From contig JALGQZ010000011.1 of NCBI GenBank assembly GCA_023105745.1, positions 26,555,975-26,619,974 of the forward strand: 64,000 nucleotides of DNA, written 5' to 3'. Shown here piece after piece: positions 45,302 to 53,620 of this stretch (the stretch's first letter is position 1; each line of letters opens with the position of its first letter). The stretch comes from Austropuccinia psidii. Its lineage: Eukaryota > Basidiomycota > Pucciniomycetes > Pucciniales > Sphaerophragmiaceae. The position numbers and the translations under genes were made by a program. The notes beneath the pieces are model-generated. The model made no database searches. It was not told the DNA's origin and saw only the letters and a list, made by a program, of their open reading frames with translations.

Positions 45302-46230
45302 TCTTTTTTTTTAAAAAAACATAAAAAAAAATAAAAAATAAAAGAAAACCAAAAATTAAAGAAAATAAATTAAATAAATAAAACAATTTCAAAATCAAAA
45401 AAAAATAGAAATAAAAAAATAAAAAATAAAACCTTTAAAAGGTAAATACATAATTAAACAACATAAAAAAAAAATGAATATCAAAGGAATTCATAAAAAA
45501 AAATAAAAGGAAACATAAAAATAAAGAAATAAATAAATAAAAATTTCAATCATTTAAGCTAAATTAAAGTATAACTTAAGCAAATGGTATAGTAATTTAC
45601 ATTATTGAAAATTAAAATTATATATATATAAAAAAAAAATGTTAATTAGTTAATTTTTTTATTTATATAATTATTATTTTTTGTTATTTTTTATTTAGCG
45701 CTATAAGTAACTTATTTATTTTATAATGTTTTTATTTTTATTTTTATTTTTATTTTTATTTTTTTTTTATTTTCATATATATTTATTAAATTTATTTAAT
45801 TAATTTTTTTAGAAAACTTTTTTTTCTTTTTAATTAAATTGGAATTAATTTTAAATTAAAAGGTTAATTTAATTAATATATAATTTATTATTATTTATTT
45901 AATTTTATTTTATTTTTTTTTATTTTTTTATTTTTTTTTTTTATTCGATTTTATATTTTTCTATTAATTAAAACTAAATTAAACTTAAATAGTTTTTTTT
46001 AAAGAAAAAAAATTAATCATTTTATTTTTAATTTTAATTAATTAATTCATAAAATTTAAATAAATATTATTTTTTATTAATATGTGTTTTTTTATTTCGA
46101 TTGAGTTTAAATTAAGTTTAAAATTAATTTAAACTCTTCTTATTTTAATTGAATTATATATATTATACTTTAATTAATTATTTTAATTTAATTTATAATA
46201 TATATATTTTATATTAGTTTTTTTTTTAAA
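43672..46230. other. Long non-coding 3' region of element B
   Basis: Apart from the 28-bp array (45000) and the two extra polypurine-like motifs (44027-44039, 44226-44238) I see no gene. From 45180 to 46230 it is nearly pure A/T with poly-T and poly-A tracts (for example 45277-45302) and (TA)n at 45205-45222. The stretch 44396-44580 is more complex but unrecognised. Confidence 0.5.
44999..45111. repeat. Four-unit 28-bp array carrying CTGACCAAT
   Basis: CTGACCAA starts at 45000, 45028, 45056 and 45084, exactly 28 bp apart, while the rest of each unit is diverged. CTGACCAATCAG also occurs twice in each LTR of B. CCAAT is a binding core for fungal CCAAT-box factors, so this may be a promoter or enhancer array. 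Confidence 0.7.
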
Positions 46231-46266
46231 AATAACTGAACTACTGCGCGTTGTAGTTCAGTTATT
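46231..46266. repeat. Perfect 14-bp hairpin at the left edge of the CpG-rich cassette
   Basis: AATAACTGAACTAC (46231-46244) and GTAGTTCAGTTATT (46253-46266) are exact reverse complements around the 8-base loop TGCGCGTT. It marks a sharp change from almost pure A/T to CpG-rich sequence. Confidence 0.8.
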
Positions 46267-46354
46267 ACCCGGCCCGGACGCTGCGCTGCTGCGGTTGCGT
46301 CTTTTCCTTATCTTTCGACGATGGCACTTCTGCCGTTGTCTTCTTTTCTTATCT

Positions 46355-46394
<40 letters not shown>

Positions 46395-46510
46395 CTTTCT
46401 TGGCAGTGGCACTTCTGCCACTTCTTTTTTTTTTTTTTTTTTTTTAAATTATTTATATATATATATATCTATATATATATATTATAATTATTATTTTAAT
46501 TTTAATAATA

Positions 46511-46888
46511 CGCCACCGCCGATCACCAATACCACCATCTTGTCGAACGTCCGTACCGCCTCCTTCAAGTCATTGTCGTCGGCTATTTCCTTCGTTCGCC
46601 GAGGTGAGTTTCGTTTTCTTTTCTTTCTTTTTTTTTTTTATTTAGTTTAAGGATTTTTTTATTTCGATTCGCTGACTTGTGGGGTTTTTTTTTTCTTTAT
46701 TTGTTTATTTTAATTTAAATCAATAAGCAAGTCATTGCTTCCAATTCATTTTCTCAATGATCTTCTTATGCTAAGGATAGAGGGATTTTGCGATTTAAGG
46801 AGCTGTTTTTGTAAGTCGTTTCCCTTTTTTTTTTATTAGATACATTAATTTAATATATTATTATTCTTGTTATTTTTTTTTTTTTTAA
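46511..46888 (+). other. Putative 5' untranslated exons and introns of the cassette
   Basis: The CpG-rich block 46511-46603 (cgccaccgccgatcac..., gtcgtcggctatttccttcg) ends at a strong donor GTGAGT (46604). A second GTAAGT is at 46811, and poly-pyrimidine tracts precede the open frame at 46888. This looks like a spliced leader on the plus strand, antisense to element B. Confidence 0.4.
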
Positions 46889-47471
46889 TGTCGTTCTGTG
46901 TCGAGATTAAACCTTCCGGCGATAACGGGTATTCCGTTACGATTTATTTGAACGACCGATTCTATTCATTTGAACTCGAATCGGACAACGTTTCGTTAAA
47001 TTTCCTCGAAGCTTCCTCTCGTAATCGGTCCTTGGAGCCCTCAGTTTTCTCCGATATCAATAGTACCGTTACAGAATTCGACCATTCCGTGCCCGAGGAT
47101 CTAGATACGATTGTCGATCCTCGATTACGTTCTCCATCCGCCCTCAACCCTTTGGCCGACAAATTCCTTCCAGCAACTACTTCCCCCATTTACCATCCGC
47201 CTACTTCTCCCGTCGCTACTTTGCCTGCCTATTCACCTCCTATAAGTCCAATTTCCGAGTCCAATCCAACCTCCCCCCGTCGTACCGAGCGTAGCCTTTG
47301 AGCCGAATTCCTTTACTTCTTCGAATTGTTCCGCGACGAAATGGCGAATACAAAACGATTAATCAAGGATTTTTTTTATAAAGTTGCCCGTGATGCCACC
47401 GACGATCACTCGCACGAGGCAGTCGTCGTGTCGATTCGCACCGTACTCCACTGGTATAACCAGATGGAGCG
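46888..47471 (+). pseudogene. CpG-rich coding frame antisense to element B, unknown protein
   Basis: ATG at 46888 opens 137 codons: SFCVEIKPSGDNGYSVTIYL, FYSFELESDNVSLNF, an Asp/Ser-rich part and a Pro/Ser-rich tail (SPIYHPPTSPVATLPAYSPP). TGA follows at 47299. The same frame continues for 57 codons (AEFLYFFELFRDEMANTKRL, DFFYKVARDATDDHSHEAVV, TVLHWYNQME) to a donor GTAAGT at 47472. TGA could derive from CGA. Codon use (CGA, TCG, GTC, CCG) is wholly unlike the transposon genes here. I do not recognise the protein; a captured host gene fragment or a piece of another element are both possible. Confidence 0.45.
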
Positions 47472-47477
47472 GTAAGT

Positions 47478-48139
47478 TTTTTTTTTTTATATATAAAAAA
47501 GCTAATATATATATATATTTTTTTTTAGTATTTCGATCAAACTGATTTGATTCGAACCTCGCGACGGTATTTCCAAAGTCGAATTCGACGAATAATAAAA
47601 AAAAGAAATTTTTTTTTTTTTTTTTTATTATTATTTTGAATTAATTCTTTTTTTTTATTTACGATCGAGGCGAATGATTTTTTTTTTTTTTTTTTTAAAT
47701 TTTGAGAGTTTTGTCGGATCTTGACTATTGAGTCAAGTGCTGGGTTATCTAAAAATATATTATTAATTTTTTATTTTGATTTTTAAGCTCATTAGAGCTT
47801 TCAGAGTTGCTTGTTCAATTGACTGCCATGTTTTTGTCTTTATAAGCTCGTTGGAGCGATTTAATTTAATTAATTATCTTATATATTATTTTTTTTTATC
47901 TTGAGTGTTTTGGCTTGGTAATGAGTAAAAAAAAAGACATTAAAAAAAAACTTTGACCTGAGAAAACTGTGCCCCCAACAAATGAACGCAAAAAAATAAA
48001 AAAAATAAAAAATAAAAAAATAAAAATAAAAAATAAAATAAAATAAATAAATAAAAGAAAGTTGAACTCAGAATAAAAGAAATAAAAAACTAAGATAAAA
48101 CAATAAAACAATAAATCAAGATATAATAATAATAAAATA

Positions 48140-48188
<49 letters not shown>

Positions 48189-48386
48189 TAAACTCAAATG
48201 TCCCAACTAAGCCAATAAGAAAAAAAATATAAAAAAAAATAAATAATAAAACCAAAATTTAATAAAAAAACACAATGAATCCATAATTAAATAAATGATT
48301 CATAACAATTAATACAGGACAATAAACTACATGGTAAGTATAAGAAACAAATCTATATATATGTATATTATAATAGAGTAAATGGG
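47478..48386. other. AT-rich non-coding part of element B with homopolymer tracts
   Basis: Contains runs of T (47609-47627, 47679-47696, 48149-48181) and of A with interspersed T (47990-48060). No gene is supported. A short stretch at 47530-47600 retains CpGs (gaacctcgcgacgg, gtcgaattcgacg) and may be the intron or next exon of the cassette to the left. Confidence 0.5.
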
Positions 48387-48931
48387 TTAACATGTGATAC
48401 TCCTCAGGGGCTTAAACTTTGATCCCCTTTTGGATTTATGTCTTTCAAATTTAAAAGACATTTCACTTTTAAATTTATAATTAAAAAAGATAAATAGCTG
48501 TTTTTTGATTTTATGCTTGAGAACTCTGAGAGGAAGAGGAATTTTCCCTTGGTGATTATTATAAGTAAGTTTCAGATTAACTTCAATTTTATTTCTTGTC
48601 GTAAGTTCATTATTTTGATTACTGATGGAAAATTTTCTGATTTTTGTATTTCTAGTGACTTTTCTTTCTCTAAAAATATGGATTGGTTGAGCCAAAGTGT
48701 TATCATGCAGAATTTCAGAAATCTGGCCTGTATGAATGGTATTTTCTTGTGGAAGTTGAGAGTTATTCAACTCCAATCTCTGGGCCAAATCTGTTGCTTC
48801 AACTTGTTGGTTGTTCATATTAAAGAATGCATCATACAGTTTTAAAATTTCTTTTTCTTCAGAGGTTAACTGATTTTGGCATGTTTGCTCTGAAGGAGTA
48901 AAAAGTTGGTTTTCATCATCTTCTTCAAAAT
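48387..48931 (-). pseudogene. C-terminal part of the second protease-like protein of B
   Basis: In the frame shifted by one base the protein continues NFEEDDENQLFTPSEQTCQN, EEKEILKLYDAFFNMNNQQV, EATDLAQRLELNNSQLP, then a basic end (RHKSKRGSKFKPLRS) and a TGA at 48389. The basic tail could bind nucleic acid. Whether the shift is a mutation or a sequencing error cannot be told from one copy. Confidence 0.5.
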
Positions 48932-50429
48932 TCCCTCAAATGACTTTTTGTCCATTTCTTTTGAGAATTTGACTTCATAATTTGAGGATTCATGAATTCT
49001 TCCATGCAAGTGGGGAGTTTGAGGATTTATATTGGAATTTTGCTCGAATTTTTGAATCAAGACAGGAGAAATCTTCTGATGTGTGCTTGATGCTTGAGGT
49101 TGAGATAATACTTCATTATCCCAAGGATTTCCTTTGAATATTTCTTCCAGAAGAGCTTGGATTTCTTCTTCTGGTTTAGAAAAGGTGTATGTATTGTTTA
49201 AGTTATTCTCTTGGTTGAAAAGTCCAGAAAATAGGTCTGGAATATCATTTATAAATAAGTCACTTTCAGATGCTAATGTCTCCTGAATTGGTTTCTTGTC
49301 CCTCTCAAATAAATTGAATGCTTTTGATTTTCTAATGTTGGATGATTTTCGATTTTCTTCTGAAAGTTCTTCATTAACTTTATGAGTGTTTTCCATATCA
49401 TAAATTCCCTTTGAATTGAAGGTGTTTACTTTGAAGGTACTAAGACTGTTTTCTCCCTCCTCTTCTTCTATTCCAATGTCTTGTGAATTTGTACATTCTT
49501 CAACTTCTATTGATGACTTATGAATACTCTTTATAACAGAGAAGTAACGACAAAATTTCTTCCCCAAAATTAAATGATTTGATGATCCTTCAACTGTAAA
49601 TGGTAAGTAAATGGTTTCATCAGTTGGCATCACAATCTGTACTTTTTTCATTAAAATTTTATGTTTTGTTTTATTTTTCTTCTTGGGATTCATTCCAATG
49701 CTTAATCCAATTTTTAATGGCAAAATATTTTCTTCTAGGCCTGAGTTCATAATTGCCATAACAGGGTATTCCTCCCATCCCACTCTAACATAAATTGGTG
49801 AGTTTAATCCACAATTGGGTGACAAATTAGCAAAGGAATTATTTTGAGAGTTGTCACTACCAATAGATCCTGTGCTGCTTTCTATTTCTAATTCCGTAAA
49901 ATTTAACTTTTTAATTTCTTTGTCTAAGCCCAAAGGTTCTTGAGATTGAATTGATCCTTCCTCTAATAAGTTGGTTTCTAACTTTTGATTTGTTGGTTCC
50001 ACTTCAAGTTCAGTAATTCTATTTTCAATTTTAGTTGGATTTATTTCTTCTAAAATGGTTGGTTGAGCTCCAGGGCATTGAAAGTCCCATTGAACTTCAG
50101 ATTTATGATTATTTTTTATTTTAGAAATAATTTTTGAAAAATATCTTTTGATTTTAGAGGACCCCTTCATTTTGGAATCCTTACAGTATTCTTCATTAAA
50201 GATTGCATCCTTTTTCTTTTTCCAATAAGTACCATTCTTTCCATATTTATTTGAAACACTTTTGACTAGCTGTTTTGGCTTTAAGCCTTTCTTTTGTACT
50301 GGTTCCACTTCAATAGTGGAAGCTTCCATGTTAGAGCTATAAGTATTTTCAAATTTTGGATGGAGAAGAGGGTCATTATTGTCTAGATTGCTAATTCTCT
50401 GTGAAGATACTAATAATGGTTCAATTTTT
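48866..50429 (-). CDS. Second protease-like protein of element B
   Basis: This is a continuation in the -1 frame; the first Met in this frame is at 50329, giving 487 residues. The N-terminal part is Lys-rich (KPKQLVKSVSNKYGKNGTYW). A retropepsin-like core follows: IYVRVGWEEYPVMAIMNSGL, where the catalytic Asp is replaced by Asn (residue 195, 49747-49745), then KKVQIVMP and SSNHLILGKKFCRYFSVIKS, which recalls the second conserved block. An acidic, Asn-rich region follows. The frame breaks near 48935 by a one-base indel and continues as 48387-48818. The role is unknown; a structural or binding pseudo-protease is possible. Confidence 0.6.
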
Positions 50430-51377
50430 TTGAGGTTCCTCTTCTTTCAAATGATATATTGACTCATTTGTTTTCTTGCCACTATAGTTTTTCTTCTCTT
50501 CAATATCAAATTGAACTTTCTTGGGGGGTGATTTTGATTTTGGTTCTTCATTTTTCAGTTCTGTTATTCTAGCCATATTACACATTTCCATTCCTCTGGG
50601 TGGTCCTGTGTGCCATCCTTTTGATTCTGGTGTACATATAGGTATACACAATCTTCTTCCATCTGATTCTTTGTAACTCAGAATTTCACCTTGTTGTTGA
50701 GAGTGTTCAAGTCTAATTCCATTATCTGCAAGGAAAGGTCTTCCAATAACTGTGTGAACCGCACCTCTGGCTACAAAGAAGTGAATTCTTCTTTCATCAA
50801 CAGATGGTAAGACAAGCAAGGCATTTTCAGATAATCCCACAATTGCTGTGCTGTGACCTCCAATTCCTCTAAGCCTCATGTTCAGGACCCTCATGGGTAA
50901 TCTTGCTTTTATGGATTCCACTTCTGGTATTATACTGAGTTCAGCTCCAGTATCTACTAATGCTTTTACTATATGTCCTTCTTGCCCAACTGATACCTCA
51001 ATCATTCCAAGGGGACAAGAGTAATGCATTTTATCTTGAATGGTTATTTCTTGAGTGGTTGTTTGCTCCTGACTATTGATTGATTTGAGAGACATTAAGT
51101 ATTTCCTTTCTTTATCTGAAAGAAACTTTAATTCTTGCATAAACTTGGGTGAGATTGTGACTATTTCTTCTAAGGTGAGGTTGATTTTCTGATCCATGAC
51201 CTTCTTCATGACTTTTTCAATTATTGATCCTTCTTCTTCAACTAAAGGATTTTTATTCACCTCCATCTTTGGTACTTTTATTAGTGCTTTCTTATCAATA
51301 TCCTTCTCTTTAGCTGGTGGAGTAAGCTTAGGTTGGGTTGGTTCTGGTGGTTTAATAACCTCTTGTGGCTTTGATGA
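50421..51377 (-). CDS. Protease of element B (retropepsin)
   Basis: The frame is in phase with Gag across the TAA: SSKPQEVIKPPEPTQPKLTP, then Met at 51266. The protease core has IVKALVDTGAELSIIP (catalytic Asp 105 counted from that Met, 50954-50952), a flap-like LRGIGGHSTAIVG, and HTVIGRPFLADNG. Expression is likely as a Gag fusion by stop readthrough, or through the Met at 51266. The frame ends in TGA at 50423, immediately after A AAA AAT, a canonical -1 slippery heptamer that would carry ribosomes into the next frame. Confidence 0.85.
   Translation of the reverse strand, partial: SSKPQEVIKPPEPTQPKLTPPAKEKDIDKKALIKVPKMEVNKNPLVEEEGSIIEKVMKKVMDQKINLTLEEIVTISPKFMQELKFLSDKERKYLMSLKSINSQEQTTTQEITIQDKMHYSCPLGMIEVSVGQEGHIVKALVDTGAELSIIPEVESIKARLPMRVLNMRLRGIGGHSTAIVGLSENALLVLPSVDERRIHFFVARGAVHTVIGRPFLADNGIRLEHSQQQGEILSYKESDGRRLCIPICTPESKGWHTGPPRGMEMCNMARITELKNEEPKSKSPPKKVQFDIEEKKNYSGKKTNESIYHLKEEEPQKN
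50424..50430 (-). promoter_or_regulatory. Possible -1 ribosomal frameshift site in element B
   Basis: In the protease frame the codons are CAA AAA AAT TGA, so the heptamer is A AAA AAT, one codon before the stop. A -1 slip continues into the downstream frame as AAA ATT GAA CCA TTA. I did not identify a convincing downstream pseudoknot. Confidence 0.4.
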
Positions 51378-53246
51378 TTAATATTTTGTAGGTATTATGA
51401 CCTTTTCTTCTTCAGCTTCTTCTTCTTCAATGAATCCACCAGGAATACTTGTCTTCTTTTTTATGGTGTCTTTGGGTTGAATAGTCTCTTTTGAGGGAAG
51501 GGGTTGGGATTTAGATTTCTCTTGATTTTCAATCCTTTGCTTTGTGTTTCTCAAGCCATAAGCATACCCAAAAGGTTCTTCTAATCCCGTGGAGATACAT
51601 GGTGGTTCCCAATCACCCCAATTGTCCATTGATATAAAGGCAGTTGATTTTTCCTTTTTCTTTTGTTCTTCCTCTTTGTTCTTTTCCTCTAACTTTCTTT
51701 TGAGTTCCTCTTGTTCCTTCTGAAATTCTCTGACTAAATATTTTGGTGGAAATTTTCCATCATTGGGGACCCTTTCCCAATTGGGATATAAATAATTGAA
51801 ACCTTGTCTGATAACCCATTTCTTGTTTTGATCCTCCACTAGTTCACTACATCTTCCAACTGAATGACCTTCTTCCATGCAATAGTAACATTTAACAGAA
51901 AACTTTGGTACATTCTGTGCTGGAACATAGGGTACACTTCTGTTTGGTGGTGGAGAAAAATTATCTCTTGGTCTGAATCCTTGATTGTTTGACTGCGGGT
52001 TATTAATTATTTTCTTTTGGGGTGTAGCCACATTAGTTAATTCATTCAATTGATCCATGAACTGTTTTACATCTTCATTTTCAGCAGGTGCCTCCTCCTT
52101 GAGTACTTCTCTTTGTTCTTTTAGAGTTTTTGTAAGTTCTTTCATTTTCTTAAGGGCTTCTTGCATTCCTGGAAATACCTCTTCCTTGAATTGAACTCTC
52201 CTTTCCTTATTCTTTGATTCTTTCTTTTCAGCTATCCTTGAGGGTGAAAGTCTTTTGGTGACTAATACTCTTGCTTCCAATTCCTGTTCAATGTACTTCT
52301 TCAAGATCTTCATTGGTGGTATGAGGTATCCTCCATCTTCTGCTCTAACCATTACATTTTCCTTTATCATTTCTTTACTGATAGCTCCTTTTATGTCTGC
52401 AGAGAGACAGTCAAACAGATCCTCATGAAACATATTATCTTGAGGAATATATTTATATCTTAAAAGGTAAGTAATAATTGTCTCATATTCTCCCATAAAT
52501 CTCTTATACTGTGCAAGATTACTGATTCCACCTTCATCCTGTGTTTCATTGAATAGCTGTACAAGGGAATCCTTTCTATATCTTCTTTCAGGTTCAACTC
52601 TCCCCCATTTTGTTATAAGGTCCTTTTTAAGCTGCGTCCAATTTCCTTCTTCATATCCTGGCATAGCTTCTATTGCATCACTAATTTTGGAATCTGTTGT
52701 CCAAAAGGCCATCTGCATTGCCAGATCTTCCCCTGTTGCACCTTCAATTTGGGCTATTCTTTCAATCTTCTTGATAAATTTTTCAACTTCTTCACCATTG
52801 AAATTGAGGTTGTAATTCTTTGCTTTAATTTTTACTACTGATCTTTCTTTCCTTGGGATCTCTTGTTGTAGTGGACTTGGATGTGTTGGTGTTGAAACAA
52901 AAACTCTCCTTGGAATATTTGATGGTCTTGACTCTGTTGCTGGAGTAGATGTTGCTCTAGGTCCAGGTGTTGGTGATATTGGTGATTCTTCTGGTCTAAC
53001 ATGTCTAGGTAAGCTGGATTCATTAGGGCTAGCCCCTGGTGTATATGATGTGGATTCTCTTCTCTTTCCCTTCTTTTTACTTAGATTATTGATAGTATCC
53101 TGCAACTTTTGTGCCATTTTCTCTTGTGTCTCTTTGAAAAGCCTCATGAGATATTCACTCTGATCTCCTTCTTCACTTTCCTCCTCATACTGCCCTTCTA
53201 CAGTATCCTCAGGTAATGGTGGTAATTTTGAGGTGGACTGATCCAT
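51378..53246 (-). CDS. Gag of element B
   Basis: 622 residues, no lesion. An acidic N-terminus with a helix (about 30-55) is followed by a Ser/Pro-rich linker (70-130) and the capsid-like retrotransposon Gag domain (about 140-330, with NFNGEEVEKFIKKIERIAQI and MAFWTTDSKISDAIEAMPGY). A charged helix (355-405) comes next, then zinc knuckle C453-Y-Y-C456-X4-H461-X4-C466 (51890-51849). A long Lys/Glu coiled coil (about 510-555) precedes an acidic tail. It forms the virus-like particle and binds RNA. The TAA at 51380-51378 is followed in the same frame by the protease, so a single stop separates the two. Confidence 0.9.
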   Translation of the reverse strand: MDQSTSKLPPLPEDTVEGQYEEESEEGDQSEYLMRLFKETQEKMAQKLQDTINNLSKKKGKRRESTSYTPGASPNESSLPRHVRPEESPISPTPGPRATSTPATESRPSNIPRRVFVSTPTHPSPLQQEIPRKERSVVKIKAKNYNLNFNGEEVEKFIKKIERIAQIEGATGEDLAMQMAFWTTDSKISDAIEAMPGYEEGNWTQLKKDLITKWGRVEPERRYRKDSLVQLFNETQDEGGISNLAQYKRFMGEYETIITYLLRYKYIPQDNMFHEDLFDCLSADIKGAISKEMIKENVMVRAEDGGYLIPPMKILKKYIEQELEARVLVTKRLSPSRIAEKKESKNKERRVQFKEEVFPGMQEALKKMKELTKTLKEQREVLKEEAPAENEDVKQFMDQLNELTNVATPQKKIINNPQSNNQGFRPRDNFSPPPNRSVPYVPAQNVPKFSVKCYYCMEEGHSVGRCSELVEDQNKKWVIRQGFNYLYPNWERVPNDGKFPPKYLVREFQKEQEELKRKLEEKNKEEEQKKKEKSTAFISMDNWGDWEPPCISTGLEEPFGYAYGLRNTKQRIENQEKSKSQPLPSKETIQPKDTIKKKTSIPGGFIEEEEAEEEKVIIPTKY

Positions 53247-53600
53247 GGTCTCTACTTTATAAATACTCCCTCCTGACTCCTTTAATTTATTAATTCCTTT
53301 TCTTGACTCTTGGATGAGATTAAAGAAGAACTTCCTTATCTTCTCCTTTTCCTTTTCTTCTGTTCTTGGTGTTGGGATAAGATCACTATATTCTACTTGA
53401 GATTCTTGTGCTGATGGTGTTGAGTTCTTAAAAGGATAATAATAATGATATGAGGATGATGATGATTGCTGAGATGATGGTGAATTATGATATGATGATT
53501 TTTGATTGGTGGATTCCAGTTTTTAAGAGATATTTATTTTGTTAATTTTATTGTTTTGAGTTCAAGCTGAAGAGATGCTAAGGGTATTCCAATCTGACAT
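53247..53600 (-). other. 5' leader of element B
   Basis: About 350 bases between PBS and gag. They include purine- and pyrimidine-biased stretches and short tandem-like gat/atg runs near 53445-53505. No coding frame is supported. Confidence 0.5.
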
Positions 53601-53618
53601 GCCACTGTTGGGACACCA
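53601..53618 (-). other. Primer binding site of element B
   Basis: TGGTGTCCCAACAGTGGC (minus) starts two bases after the LTR end. It is complementary to a sequence ending ...GGGACACCA, suitable for a tRNA 3' end. It differs from the PBS of A and C. The tRNA is not identified. Confidence 0.65.
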
Positions 53619-53620
53619 GA

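Noticed and set aside
46321..46650. Open frame rich in Phe through a poly-T tract
   Set aside because: The frame exists because TTT repeats encode Phe. Codons outside the tract do not look coding, and the region fits an untranslated leader with introns.
47896..48255. Minus-strand frame of Lys, Phe and Leu near poly-A/poly-T
   Set aside because: Homopolymer artefact with no conserved or complex protein sequence.
53440..53510. Short gat/atg repeats in the B leader as a microsatellite or CRISPR-like array
   Set aside because: Irregular units of a few bases with no spacers; simple low-complexity leader sequence.
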